From: an uncultured Clostridium sp.
Lineage (GTDB): Bacteria; Bacillota; Clostridia; Lachnospirales; Lachnospiraceae
NCBI GenBank assembly: GCA_947575275.1
Contig: CANPMS010000018.1
Location: forward strand, 1 to 40,529
Direction of reading: 5' to 3'
DNA length: 40,529 nt
A program made the translations under genes and the position numbers. The notes under the pieces are model-generated. The model made no database searches. It had not been told where the DNA came from and saw only the letters and a list, made by a program, of their open reading frames with translations. Positions 25,033 through 33,834 of this stretch are shown one piece after another; position 1 is the first letter of the stretch, and each line of letters begins with the position of its first letter.

Positions 25033-26694
25033 ATGAAAAAGTTTATAGTTACTATAATGACCATGTTAATTTCAACTTTGGTTTTTGCAGGAGCAGCCGC
25101 AGGCATTTTCCTGTATCGTAAGTATTCTCCGTCAAAGGAGTTGGCGGATCAGGCGGTGTGGTACGGTGCGAGTGGAGATGAGGTGGCTATTGTACTGGAT
25201 AATGAGCTTGTGGAAGAAACTGCAGGACGTTACATACATGGACAAGTATATCTTCCTCTTAAATGGGTGGCGGATACTTTAAATGAGCGGTTTTACTGGG
25301 ATGAGGAGGAGGAACAGCTGATTTATACATTGCCGTATTCTATTGTCTACGCAGATGCCACAACTATGGGAAGCAACGGAAAACCACTATTTGTACAGCG
25401 TGAGGACACTGTCTGGCTGATGTGCAATCTTGTGACAGCTTATACGGATATTCGTATTACGGCGTTTGAAAGTGGTGAGGCCAAGCGGGTATTTGTGGAT
25501 ACAAATTGGGAGCCGGAGCAGACAGCAATACTGAAAAGGGGCGGCAAGCTTCGTACCCATGGCGGAATCAAGAGTAAAATTCTCACTGAGGTTTTGGCCG
25601 GGACACAGGTGACAGTGCTGGAAACGCTGGAAAAATGGAGTCGGGTTCGAACAGAGAATGGACAGGTGGGGTATATTCAGAACAAGATTTTGGGAGATCT
25701 GGCAGAACGGGCAAGACTCAGTACCTTTGAAGAGCCGGTTTACACCAGTATTGCGATGGATGAACCAGTGGTGTTAGTATGGCATCAGGTCACCGCGCAC
25801 GCAGCGAACCAGACGATGGAGCAGTTGATAGCTAATACCAGAGGTGTAAATGTAATTGCGCCCACTTGGTTTATGCTGACGGACAACGAAGGCAGCTATG
25901 AGTCGCTTGCCAGTCAGGACTATGTGAATAAGGCACATGAGCTGGGGCTTCAGGTGTGGGCTGTAGTTGACAACTTTAATAAGGGAGCAAATGTACAGTC
26001 TGAGAAGCTGTTTGCCAGTACGGCTGCCCGCAGAAAGCTTATTATGTCACTGATGAAAGATGTAAAAATGTATGGAATTGATGGAATTAATCTGGATATT
26101 GAGGGAATTAAGCCGGAGGCAGGACCTCATTATGTCCAGTTTATTCGGGAACTTTCCATAGATTGCAGGCAAAATGGTATTGTTCTGTCAGTAGATAACT
26201 ATGTGCCGTCAGCATACACAGCATTTTATAACCGGGCGGAGCAGGGAAGAGTTGTAGATTATGTGGTGATTATGGGATATGATGAGCATTATGCCGGTGG
26301 AGAGCCGGGATCGGTGGCATCCCTTGGCTATGAGCGGAAGGGAATTGAGGATACCTTAAAGCAGGTGCCAAAGGAAAAGATTATTAGTGCCATTCCCTTT
26401 TATACCAGAGTATGGAAGGAAGAGGGAGGTGAAACCAGCTCTCAGGCAATGGGTATTGAAAAGGCAAAAGAGTGGGTTCAGTCCAACAAGGTGGAGCTGT
26501 ACTGGCAGGAGGAGCTGGGACAGTATTACGGTGAGCTTGAAAAGGATAATGTGAGGCATTCTGTCTGGATGGAAGAGGAGCGCTCACTGGAGCTGAAAAT
26601 GCAGTTGATCCGGGATAATGAGCTTGCTGGTGTGGCCTGCTGGAAGCTGGGCTTTGAGCCTCAGTATGTTTGGGATGTGGTGAGGCTGCCATAG
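25033..26694 (+). CDS. Membrane-anchored GH18-like protein with stalk and SH3b domains
   Basis: I prefer ATG 25033, after GGGGGGAG (25015-25022), since it opens with a signal anchor (MKKFIVTIMTMLISTLVFAG); ATG 24994 is possible. The 553-residue protein has a copper-amine-oxidase-like stalk domain (YLPLKWVADTLNERFYWDEE), a bacterial SH3 domain (LRTHGGIKSKILTEVLAGTQ to VGYIQNKILG), then a GH18 barrel. The catalytic stretch DGINLDIEG keeps the acid Glu but replaces the first Asp of DxDxE with Asn. Related Firmicute proteins bind or cut peptidoglycan. The next gene is CwlD, so a spore cortex or wall role is likely; activity is uncertain. Confidence 0.8.
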   Translation: MKKFIVTIMTMLISTLVFAGAAAGIFLYRKYSPSKELADQAVWYGASGDEVAIVLDNELVEETAGRYIHGQVYLPLKWVADTLNERFYWDEEEEQLIYTLPYSIVYADATTMGSNGKPLFVQREDTVWLMCNLVTAYTDIRITAFESGEAKRVFVDTNWEPEQTAILKRGGKLRTHGGIKSKILTEVLAGTQVTVLETLEKWSRVRTENGQVGYIQNKILGDLAERARLSTFEEPVYTSIAMDEPVVLVWHQVTAHAANQTMEQLIANTRGVNVIAPTWFMLTDNEGSYESLASQDYVNKAHELGLQVWAVVDNFNKGANVQSEKLFASTAARRKLIMSLMKDVKMYGIDGINLDIEGIKPEAGPHYVQFIRELSIDCRQNGIVLSVDNYVPSAYTAFYNRAEQGRVVDYVVIMGYDEHYAGGEPGSVASLGYERKGIEDTLKQVPKEKIISAIPFYTRVWKEEGGETSSQAMGIEKAKEWVQSNKVELYWQEELGQYYGELEKDNVRHSVWMEEERSLELKMQLIRDNELAGVACWKLGFEPQYVWDVVRLP

Positions 26695-26804
26695 AACTGG
26701 GAGATTATAGCTGGGGAGGGGAGTGAAGTCAGAAAACAGGCGTCTTTTTTTCATCATCGCAGGATATATTAGAGTAGAGAATAGGATGATGAGGGGATAG
26801 AGGG

Positions 26805-27500
26805 GTGAATGATCGAAGAGCAGAAACGCTGATGGCGGTGCTTTTGCTGGTTTTTGTTTTTTTTGTTTCCCGCCATGCCGGACTGATGGTGTCGGGGCAG
26901 AACGTGGTGGCAGGCAGGCAAAAACCGGTTGTGGTTCTTGATAGTGGTCATGGGGGTAATGATCCGGGAAAAATTGGCGTGGACGGAAGTCTGGAAAAGG
27001 ATATTAATCTTCAGATTGCAGAGAAGGTGAAGGAGTATCTGGAGGCATCTGATGTTGAGGTAGTTATGACGCGGAAGGATGACAGAGGTCTGTATAAAGA
27101 GGGAGACAGCAATAAGAAGATGGCTGACATGAGAAATCGCTGTGCGGCGATTGAAGATGCCAATCCCGATATTGTGGTCAGTATCCACCAGAATAGTTAC
27201 CATCAGGAGCCGGTTTCAGGAGGACAGGTATTTTATTACAAAACATCAGAGCAGGGAAAACGGCTGGCTGAAATTCTCCAGAAGAGATTTGATTTTGTTC
27301 TGGGGGAGAAAAATACCCGTCTGGCAAAACCAAACGGCAATTATTACCTGCTTCTTCATGTGAAACAGCCGATTGTGATTGTAGAGTGTGGATTCCTTTC
27401 TAACTGGAAGGAAGCAGCTGCGCTGAATTCCGAGGAATACCAAAACCGGGTTGCGTGGACCATCCATATGGGAATCATGGAGTATTTAAACAGCAGGTAA
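26805..27500 (+). CDS. cwlD: N-acetylmuramoyl-L-alanine amidase CwlD
   Basis: GTG 26805 lies 8 bases after GAGGGG and gives 231 residues. A signal/anchor segment (TLMAVLLLVFVFFVSRHAGL) precedes an Amidase_3 domain with zinc ligands His49 (LDSGHGG), Glu in LEKDINLQ and His in SIHQNS, and the catalytic Glu in IVECGFLSN. This compact form is CwlD, which with PdaA makes muramic-delta-lactam in the spore cortex so that germination enzymes recognise it. It lies next to the GH18/SH3 protein. Confidence 0.9.
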   Translation: MNDRRAETLMAVLLLVFVFFVSRHAGLMVSGQNVVAGRQKPVVVLDSGHGGNDPGKIGVDGSLEKDINLQIAEKVKEYLEASDVEVVMTRKDDRGLYKEGDSNKKMADMRNRCAAIEDANPDIVVSIHQNSYHQEPVSGGQVFYYKTSEQGKRLAEILQKRFDFVLGEKNTRLAKPNGNYYLLLHVKQPIVIVECGFLSNWKEAAALNSEEYQNRVAWTIHMGIMEYLNSR

Positions 27501-27554
27501 AAGAAGCAGTATATTATGGCAGAGAAAAAATTGTGAAATTATTGACAACAATAC

Positions 27555-27583
27555 TTGAAATCCTTTTTGATTTGTGTTATGAT
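27555..27583 (+). promoter_or_regulatory. Promoter of the ribU transcript
   Basis: TTGAAA (27555-27560) and TATGAT (27578-27583) have a 17-bp spacer and stand 20 bp before the FMN riboswitch. Confidence 0.8.
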
Positions 27584-27602
27584 TTAAGAGAAAATAAATA
27601 AG

Positions 27603-27715
27603 TTCTTCGGGGCGGGGTGTAATTCCCCACCGGCGGTACAGTCCGCGACCCGCTGATAAGGCGGTTGATTCGGTGAAATTCCGAAACCGACAGTATAGTC
27701 TGGATGAGAGAAGAA
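27603..27715 (+). promoter_or_regulatory. FMN riboswitch (RFN element)
   Basis: The conserved blocks are all present: GGGGCGGGGTG, ATTCCCCACCGGCGG, AGTCCGCGACCCGC, TTGATTCGGTGAAATTCCGA, ACCGACAGTATAGTCTGGAT. Closing helix P1 is formed by TTCTTC (27603-27608) and GAAGAA (27710-27715). Binding of FMN is expected to favour the terminator downstream and so shut off riboflavin uptake. Confidence 0.97.
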
Positions 27716-27759
27716 ATTGTGTGACAGTTCCCTTTGGGAGTCCGCGACAGTAGTTACAG

Positions 27760-27787
27760 CCCTGAATTTTTGTTCAGGGTTTTTTCT
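27760..27787 (+). terminator. Riboswitch expression-platform terminator
   Basis: CCCTGAA (27760-27766) pairs with TTCAGGG (27773-27779), followed by seven T residues. It lies between the FMN aptamer and ribU, as expected for transcription attenuation. Confidence 0.9.
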
Positions 27788-27861
27788 TTTTCTGTTGCAA
27801 TATCACATGATTCCTCTGAATGATGAACTTACCATAACTCAAGGCTCAGGAGGAAGAAGAG

Positions 27862-28500
27862 ATGAAAGAAAACAAGCTGTTGACAACAAAAAATGTGGTT
27901 TTGATGGGAATGTTTGGCGCTCTTGCAGGTGTGTTGATGATTTTTGAGCTGCCATTGCCGTTTATCGCACCAAGCTTTTACGGACTGGACATTAGTGAGG
28001 TTCCGGTTCTCGTGGGAACCTTCGCTATGGGACCTGTGGCAGGAGCAGTGATGGAAGTGGTGAAGATTCTTGTAAAGCTTATATTAAAGCCAACCAGTAC
28101 GGGGTTTGTGGGTGAGTTTGCGAATCTGACTTTCAGCTGTGCTATGGTAATTCCGGCAGGTATTATTTATAAATATCGGAAGACTAAGAAGGGCGCTATG
28201 ACAGGTCTTTGTGTGGGAACGCTCTTGATGGCAGTATTGGGAATTGTGGGCAATGCTCTGGTTATGATTCCGTTTTATTCCAATTTCATGCCATTGGATA
28301 GTATTATTGCGGCCGGAGCTGCTATTAACCCGGCAATCAGCAATGTATGGACATTTGCACTAATCTGCGTGGGACCATTTAATATGGTGAAGGGAATCGT
28401 AGTGTCAGTGATTACAGCGTTGGTATACAAACGGGTGAGCGTGATTATCCGTGGCACTGGTCATCATGTGTCGCAAGAGAATTTGAAAGTACGGGCGTAG
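27862..28500 (+). CDS. ribU: Riboflavin ECF transporter substrate-binding subunit RibU
   Basis: AGGAGGAAGAAG precedes ATG 27862. The 212-residue protein has about six hydrophobic helices, starting MKENKLLTTKNVVLMGMFGA with ELPLPFIAPSFYGLDISEVP, the typical RibU loop. It captures riboflavin and works with the shared ECF module (EcfA, EcfA', EcfT), which is not in the window. The FMN riboswitch upstream independently supports the substrate. Confidence 0.95.
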   Translation: MKENKLLTTKNVVLMGMFGALAGVLMIFELPLPFIAPSFYGLDISEVPVLVGTFAMGPVAGAVMEVVKILVKLILKPTSTGFVGEFANLTFSCAMVIPAGIIYKYRKTKKGAMTGLCVGTLLMAVLGIVGNALVMIPFYSNFMPLDSIIAAGAAINPAISNVWTFALICVGPFNMVKGIVVSVITALVYKRVSVIIRGTGHHVSQENLKVRA

Positions 28501-28520
28501 AAATGCCTGATATAATATAA

Positions 28521-28555
28521 GGCGCCCGGTGGTACAGCTTGCACCACCGGGCGCC
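28521..28555 (+). terminator. Strong hairpin after ribU, probable terminator
   Basis: GGCGCCCGGTGGT (28521-28533) pairs perfectly with ACCACCGGGCGCC (28543-28555). The tail is TTGTGTTAT, not a clean T run, so efficiency is uncertain. Confidence 0.6.
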
Positions 28556-28597
28556 TTGTGTTATGATAGAACGTAGAAAAAAGAGGAATTTAAGACA

Positions 28598-29653
28598 ATG
28601 AATACAAAGCTGATTAAGATAGAGCAGCCTGATATGGTTCAGGATATGGAGTTGCTTGAAGCAGCCCGGATTTTGAGAGATGGCGGGTTGGTGGCGTTCC
28701 CCACAGAGACAGTTTACGGTCTGGGGGTGAATGCTTTAGACGGTCAGGCGGCAAAAAAGATTTATGAGGCAAAGGGGCGTCCCTCTGACAATCCGCTGAT
28801 TGTCCATATCGGTTCTTTTGGGGAACTGCAGGATTTGGTGTCGGAGATTCCCCGGATGGGAAAAAAGCTGGCAGAGGATTACTGGCCGGGACCGCTTACT
28901 ATGGTGTTTCCAAAGAGTGAAAAGGTGCCTTATGGGGTTACAGGCGGTCTGGAAACGGTGGCGGTGCGTATGCCCGGTGACCCGGTGGCTAACCGGCTGA
29001 TTGTGCTTGCAGGTGTGCCAATTGCTGCGCCAAGCGCCAATATTTCAGGGCGACCCAGTCCTACAACAGCACAGCATGTTTGGCAGGATATGAGCGGAAA
29101 AATCGAGATGATTATTGATGGAGGACCGGTCGGGATTGGTGTGGAATCTACAATCGTGGACGTATCAGGAGCTGTGCCGATGCTTCTGCGTCCGGGGGCG
29201 ATTACGGTTGAGATGCTGCGGGAATCCGTGGGCTGTGTGGAGATTGATCCGGCAATCCAGGGACAGCCCAGGGAGGATTTAAGACCAAAAGCGCCAGGCA
29301 TGAAATATCGTCATTATGCGCCAAAGGCGGAGCTTATTTTGGTAGAGGGGGAGCTGGAAGCAGTTGTCGGACAGATTAATTTTTTTGTAAAGCAGAAGCT
29401 GGAACAGAAGCACCGTGTAGGAATTATCTGTACGGATGAGACCAGGAATCGGTATAGCTGTGGAGAGGTACGCAGCCTGGGGCAGAGGGCAAAGGCTGAG
29501 ACCATCGCCCATAACCTGTTTGCAGTGCTTCGGGAGTTCGATGATTTACAGGTGGACTACATTTATTCTGAAGGCTTTTCCAGAGACCACTTAGGACAGG
29601 CAATTATGAATCGGTTGGTCAAGGCGTCAGGGTATCATGTAATTAATGTATAA
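28598..29653 (+). CDS. Threonylcarbamoyl-AMP synthase (Sua5/TsaC)
   Basis: The 351-residue protein has the YrdC domain (GGLVAFPTETVYGLGVNALD, KGRPSDNPLIVHI, SANISGRPSPTTAQHV, VESTIVDVSG) and the C-terminal Sua5 domain from about residue 225 (GMKYRHYAPKAELILVE). It makes threonylcarbamoyl-AMP from threonine, bicarbonate and ATP for the t6A37 modification of ANN-decoding tRNAs. The two-domain length marks the Sua5 (YwlC) type rather than short TsaC. GAGGA precedes ATG 28598, and the dCMP deaminase gene follows 19 bases on. Confidence 0.95.
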   Translation: MNTKLIKIEQPDMVQDMELLEAARILRDGGLVAFPTETVYGLGVNALDGQAAKKIYEAKGRPSDNPLIVHIGSFGELQDLVSEIPRMGKKLAEDYWPGPLTMVFPKSEKVPYGVTGGLETVAVRMPGDPVANRLIVLAGVPIAAPSANISGRPSPTTAQHVWQDMSGKIEMIIDGGPVGIGVESTIVDVSGAVPMLLRPGAITVEMLRESVGCVEIDPAIQGQPREDLRPKAPGMKYRHYAPKAELILVEGELEAVVGQINFFVKQKLEQKHRVGIICTDETRNRYSCGEVRSLGQRAKAETIAHNLFAVLREFDDLQVDYIYSEGFSRDHLGQAIMNRLVKASGYHVINV

Positions 29654-29672
29654 GATAACAGGAGGATAAATA

Positions 29673-30179
29673 ATGAGTGATACAAAAAAGCGGGCAGGCT
29701 ATATTTCTTGGGACGAATATTTTATGGGTGTGGCGGATTTATCCGGCATGCGTTCTAAGGACCCTAACACACAGGTGGGAGCGTGTATTGTGAGCGAGGA
29801 TAACAAGATTATGTCCATGGGGTATAACGGATTTCCTAATGGCTGTTCGGATGATGAATTTCCCTGGGCGCGGGAGACCGAGGGAGAAAATCCTGACCCA
29901 TACAGCACCAAGTATTTATATGTGACCCACAGTGAACTGAATGCAATTTTAAATTATAGGGGAGGCAGTCTGGAAGGGAGCAAGCTGTATGTGACGCTGT
30001 TCCCATGCAATGAGTGTGCTAAGGCGATTATTCAGGCGGGAATTAAGACTATTATCTATAAAGAGGACAAGTATCCAGATTCCCCATCGGTTCGGGCATC
30101 TAAGCGTATGTTGAACGCTGCAGGTGTACGCTATTACCAATATGAAAAAACTGCAAGAACGATTGAGATACAAGTATAG
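29673..30179 (+). CDS. Deoxycytidylate deaminase family protein (ComEB-like)
   Basis: AGGAGG precedes ATG 29673. The 168-residue protein carries the zinc site His86-x-Glu88 (THSELNA) and PCNEC (Cys112, Cys115), and the substrate motif TQVGACIVSEDNKIMSMGYN. It should convert dCMP to dUMP for dTTP synthesis. The second, structural zinc site of some dCMP deaminases is not obvious. It is co-directional with the Sua5 and exonuclease genes. Confidence 0.93.
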   Translation: MSDTKKRAGYISWDEYFMGVADLSGMRSKDPNTQVGACIVSEDNKIMSMGYNGFPNGCSDDEFPWARETEGENPDPYSTKYLYVTHSELNAILNYRGGSLEGSKLYVTLFPCNECAKAIIQAGIKTIIYKEDKYPDSPSVRASKRMLNAAGVRYYQYEKTARTIEIQV

Positions 30180-30232
30180 GTGATGGAATATTTGGCATAT
30201 GGACGTGGTGGAGGATAAATAGGAGAACGATT

Positions 30233-30955
30233 ATGAATGGAGATATACCACAGAAATATATTGCCGTTGATTTAGAGACTACGGGTCTTAGTCCGAAACA
30301 TGATAAAATTATAGAAATAGGGGCAATCCGCGTGGAGGACGGTATAGAAAGAGCGCGGTTTCAAACGTTGGTAAATCCACATAGGAAGTTGGAAACGGAC
30401 ATTGTGGAATTGACTGGGATTTCTGATGAGATGGTGGAGGGTGCACAGGATATAGCGGATATTCTGGATAGCTTTCTTGCATTCTGCGGGGATTTGCCTT
30501 TGCTGGGACATCACATCATCTTCGATTATAGCTTTTTAAAACATGCTGCGGTTAATCTGAAACGGCAGTTTGAGCGCAGCGGGATTGATACATTAAAGCT
30601 GTGCAGGCGGTTTATGCCCGAGGAGCAGCATAAAGGTTTGGAAGCAGCGTGTGGGTTTTATGGGATTAAGAGAGAACATGCCCACCGTGCGCTGGAAGAT
30701 GCGGAAGCTGCTCATCGTTTGTATAGGACACTGGTAGCGCATCATGGGGCAATGCTGCCGGAGGTGTTCACACCCAAACCTTTGATTTATAAGGTAAAAA
30801 GGGATCAGATGGCATCTGAAAGGCAAAAACAGGGCTTGCGGGATTTACTAAAATATCATAAAATAGATTTACCTGTGCAAATTGATTATCTCAGTAAGAA
30901 TGAAATATCCCGAATTAAGGATAAACTTATTTTGCAATATGGTAAAATTCGGTGA
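30233..30955 (+). CDS. DnaQ-like 3'-5' exonuclease
   Basis: TAGGAG precedes ATG 30233. The 240-residue protein has ExoI (VDLETTGL, Asp13 and Glu15), ExoII (LLGHHIIFDYSFL) and ExoIII (HRALEDAEAAHRLY), so all DEDDh catalytic residues are present. The last 60 residues form a small helical domain of unknown role (RQKQGLRDLLKYHKIDLPVQ). The protein resembles the proofreading-type exonucleases that stand apart from PolC and could act in repair or RNA maturation. Confidence 0.9.
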   Translation: MNGDIPQKYIAVDLETTGLSPKHDKIIEIGAIRVEDGIERARFQTLVNPHRKLETDIVELTGISDEMVEGAQDIADILDSFLAFCGDLPLLGHHIIFDYSFLKHAAVNLKRQFERSGIDTLKLCRRFMPEEQHKGLEAACGFYGIKREHAHRALEDAEAAHRLYRTLVAHHGAMLPEVFTPKPLIYKVKRDQMASERQKQGLRDLLKYHKIDLPVQIDYLSKNEISRIKDKLILQYGKIR

Positions 30956-30981
30956 TTTACAGAGAAGAGGTGAATTTCATT

Positions 30982-31089
30982 ATGATGAATATGCATAATA
31001 ATAAGACTAGACGCATTTTAGTGGCGATTGTGGCTGTAATTTTGGTCGCAGCAATGGTGGTGCCGGTTGCACTGTCTGCATTAATGTAA
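30982..31089 (+). CDS. 35-residue single-pass membrane protein
   Basis: GAAGAGGTG (30964-30972) is about 9 bases before ATG 30982. The frame encodes a short basic N-terminus (MMNMHNNKTRRI) and one hydrophobic helix (VAIVAVILVAAMVVPVALSA) ending in LM. It sits between the exonuclease and VanW genes, 19 bases before the latter. The layout resembles miniproteins such as Prli42 (stressosome anchor), but so short a sequence cannot prove it. The good ribosome site, clean topology and tight spacing support a real gene. Confidence 0.65.
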   Translation: MMNMHNNKTRRILVAIVAVILVAAMVVPVALSALM

Positions 31090-31108
31090 GGTTTAAGAGG
31101 AGTATATT

Positions 31109-32710
31109 ATGAAAAGATGGAGAATACTGGGAGGGGCGGCAGCGGTTTTGATGTATATGCTGGCAGTCACTCCGGTATATGCAAAAGAGACTAAAATACC
31201 GGAAGGAATTTATGTTGGAGAATTTAGCCTCGGTGGAATGACGGAGAAGGAAGCGGAGGACAAAGTCGGGGAATATGTAGATAGCCTGGCAGACCGGGAG
31301 GTTACGCTGGAAATTGACGGAAAGGTCATTTCTACCACGGCTGAGGAGCTGGGTTTTGCCTGGAGCAACCGTGAAGCAGTGGACGAGGCAACAAAGTATG
31401 CGGTTAGTGGAAATCTGGTTCAGCAGTATATGGAACTTAAGGATTTGGAGAAGGAGCCAATTCATCTTCCTCTTGAGACGGCAGTGGATGGGGGCAGGGT
31501 AGAAGCTTTCGTACAACAGCAAGGCGAGGGTCTGACCGCTGAACCTCAGAATGCTACAATTACCCGGAATAACGGAGCATTTGAGATTACGCCTGGCGTA
31601 GCGGGCGTGGTAGTGGACATTGAGGCTACGAAAAGGGCGCTGGATGAGGCGTTGGCGGGTGAGAGCAGTGAGAACGTTAGTGTGAAAGTGGTGATGATGA
31701 CAAAGCAGCCGGATATTACTGAGGATCAGCTTTCCACAATCGGAGATGTGCTTGGTACGTTCTCTACGGATTTCAGCAGCAGCGGAACAGCGCGCTCCAA
31801 GAATCTGACCAATGGAGCAGCAAAGATTAACGGACATTTATTGATGCCGGGGCAGACCCTGTCTGGTTATGAGTGCATGCATCCGTTTACCACCGGGAAC
31901 GGTTACTATACGGCGGCAGCATATGAGAACGGTCAGGTAGTTGACAGTGTGGGCGGAGGTGTCTGCCAGATTGCGACAACTTTGTACAATGCTGCGCTGC
32001 GTGCGGAGCTTGAGATTACCCAGCGGCAGAATCATTCTATGATTGTGACGTATGTGAAACCGTCTATGGATGCGGCGATTGCCGGAACTTACAAGGATAT
32101 TAAGATTACGAATAATTATAGTACGCCAATTTATGTGGAGGGCGGAACTTCGGGCAGGACCCTGACGTTCACGATTTATGGCAAGGAAACCAGACCTGCA
32201 AACAGGACAGTGGAGTATGTTTCTGAGACGCTGAGCGTTACCGATCCGGGCGCTCCGGAGCAGCGTGTAGATAATTCTTTGCGTCCGGGACAGACCAGGC
32301 GTGTACAATCGTCACATAAGGGATTGAAATCCAGATTGTGGAAGGTTGTGAGTGTGGACGGTGTGGAGACGGAAAGGACGCTCCTTCATACGGACACTTA
32401 CAACGCGTCAAAGGCGATTGTGCTGGTGGGGCCTGTATCTGTGCAGCCTGTGGAGACGGTACAGCTTGAGGAAACTGAGGCGCCGGCGATACAGCCGGAG
32501 GAGACTGCCCCTTCGACTAAGGAGGCGGCGCCCGTAGAGGGCATTCATGGAGGGCCAGGGGTGGCTGGGACAGCACCGGCACCGGAGCCGGTGCCGCAAC
32601 AGACGACGACACCAAGTCCGGAATCAGAGCCAGAGCCGGCTCTGGCTCCTGCATCGGCTTCAGCTCCTGCATCTGAATCTGTGCCGGAGACAAAGGCGGA
32701 GGCAGAGTGA
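31109..32710 (+). CDS. VanW/G5 cell-envelope protein
   Basis: ATG 31109 follows AGAGGAG. The 533-residue protein has a signal peptide (ends VYA), a YoaR-like putative peptidoglycan-binding domain (residues about 30-210), a VanW domain (GQTLSGYECMHPFTTGNGYY, GGGVCQIATTLYNAAL), a G5 domain (about 370-440), and a low-complexity Pro/Glu/Ala tail (about 455-533) that is probably a wall-spanning spacer. VanW is named from vancomycin clusters, but most homologues, like this one, are general envelope proteins with unknown activity. The tail DNA is clearly more GC-rich than the rest. Confidence 0.85.
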   Translation: MKRWRILGGAAAVLMYMLAVTPVYAKETKIPEGIYVGEFSLGGMTEKEAEDKVGEYVDSLADREVTLEIDGKVISTTAEELGFAWSNREAVDEATKYAVSGNLVQQYMELKDLEKEPIHLPLETAVDGGRVEAFVQQQGEGLTAEPQNATITRNNGAFEITPGVAGVVVDIEATKRALDEALAGESSENVSVKVVMMTKQPDITEDQLSTIGDVLGTFSTDFSSSGTARSKNLTNGAAKINGHLLMPGQTLSGYECMHPFTTGNGYYTAAAYENGQVVDSVGGGVCQIATTLYNAALRAELEITQRQNHSMIVTYVKPSMDAAIAGTYKDIKITNNYSTPIYVEGGTSGRTLTFTIYGKETRPANRTVEYVSETLSVTDPGAPEQRVDNSLRPGQTRRVQSSHKGLKSRLWKVVSVDGVETERTLLHTDTYNASKAIVLVGPVSVQPVETVQLEETEAPAIQPEETAPSTKEAAPVEGIHGGPGVAGTAPAPEPVPQQTTTPSPESEPEPALAPASASAPASESVPETKAEAE

Positions 32711-32717
32711 ACCGCGT

Positions 32718-33302
32718 ATGATGCGCAGGATTGAACGGGAGAATACAGGCTGTTTGAGCCCTGGACAGGATTTGGTGGTTGCCGGGTATGCCGGGTTGGC
32801 AGGAATGGTTATTCTGGTAAGGAAGCGTCTGCGGGAGTTGTCTGATTGGTTTTCTGATGAATATTTGAAAGAGATGGATGAATGCCGCAGGTTAATGGTG
32901 CAGGATTATGCCGGGAGTTTTTGGAGAGAACTTGGCGCTGTGGAGTGGGAAAGCGCCGGTGAGGGAGGAATTCTGAAAGCTATATGGGATTTGTCCGGCG
33001 CCTATGAGATGGGCGTGGAATTCTTTTTGCGGAAGATTCCTATTCGGCAAGAAACCATTGAGGTGTGCGAGCGTTTGGAGCTTAACCCTTACCGCCTGTA
33101 CAGTGCAGGCTGTGTGCTGCTCGCCGCAGATAATGGAGGAAAACTTGTGGACAAGCTTGAGAAATATAATATTCCCGGTCAGGTAATTGGAAGAGTAAAT
33201 ACGGGTATTGCGCGGGAAGTAATCGTGCAAGATGGACGCGGTTTTTTGGAGCGCCCGCAGCCGGATGAAATATGGAAGCTGATACCGGATTTCTCTCGTT
33301 AG
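32718..33302 (+). CDS. AIR synthase-related C-terminal domain protein
   Basis: ATG 32718 (or 32721) starts just after the VanW stop and gives about 194 residues; the frame is open upstream but is a shadow of the Pro/Glu tail. GQDLVVAGYAGLAGMVILVR, the AGEGGILKAIWDLS motif and NPYRLYSAGCVLLAAD match the C-terminal domain of AIR synthase-type proteins (PurM, HypE, ThiL, SelD). The ATP-binding N-terminal domain is absent. It may pair with a separate protein, or have another role. The ribosome site (GGAGG, about 15 bases away) is distant, so coupling to vanW is possible. Confidence 0.75.
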   Translation: MMRRIERENTGCLSPGQDLVVAGYAGLAGMVILVRKRLRELSDWFSDEYLKEMDECRRLMVQDYAGSFWRELGAVEWESAGEGGILKAIWDLSGAYEMGVEFFLRKIPIRQETIEVCERLELNPYRLYSAGCVLLAADNGGKLVDKLEKYNIPGQVIGRVNTGIAREVIVQDGRGFLERPQPDEIWKLIPDFSR

Positions 33303-33351
33303 AGGGGAATCCGTATATCATATAAAAAATAATATAAGGAGGCAGTCTATT

Positions 33352-33834
33352 ATGAGAGAGAAAATTTTGGCAGTAATTGAAAAGAACAGCAGAATCGATA
33401 TTCATGATTTGGCGATTCTTTTAGGGGAGAGTGAAGTTGCAGTCGCCAATGAGATTGCCGATATGGAGAAGGAAAATATTATCTGTGGTTATCACACCTT
33501 GATAAACTGGGATAATACCAGTGAGGAGAAGGTAAGCGCCTTAATCGAAGTAAAGGTAACGCCCCAGAGGGGGATGGGTTTTGACAAACTGGCGGAGCGT
33601 ATTTACCAGTACAGTGAGGTGAATGCTCTGTATCTGATGGCGGGTGCGTTTGATTTTATGGTTATCATTGAGGGTAAGACCATGCGTCAGGTAGCCCAGT
33701 TTGTGTCTGACAGACTGGCGCCGCTGGATTCCATTTTAAGTACAGCGACACACTTTGTTTTGAAAAAATACAAGGATCATGGCACGGTACTCTGTGACAA
33801 GGTCCGAGATGAAAGGATGTTGATTACGCCATGA
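33352..33834 (+). CDS. Lrp/AsnC family regulator
   Basis: AAGGAGG precedes ATG 33352. The 160-residue protein has an N-terminal winged helix (IEKNSRIDIHDLAILLGESE) and a RAM/AsnC effector domain (VSALIEVKVTPQRGMGFDKL, YLMAGAFDFMVIIEGKTM). Lrp-type proteins sense amino acids and regulate their metabolism. The stop overlaps the aminotransferase start by four bases (ATGA), so it probably controls or is coupled to that gene, by amino acid level. The amino acid is unknown. Confidence 0.9.
   Translation: MREKILAVIEKNSRIDIHDLAILLGESEVAVANEIADMEKENIICGYHTLINWDNTSEEKVSALIEVKVTPQRGMGFDKLAERIYQYSEVNALYLMAGAFDFMVIIEGKTMRQVAQFVSDRLAPLDSILSTATHFVLKKYKDHGTVLCDKVRDERMLITP

Noticed and set aside
32547..32717. 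N-terminal extension of the AIRS-C protein
   Set aside because: The Arg/Gln-rich sequence is the Pro/Glu tail of VanW read in another frame; the domain begins after 32718.
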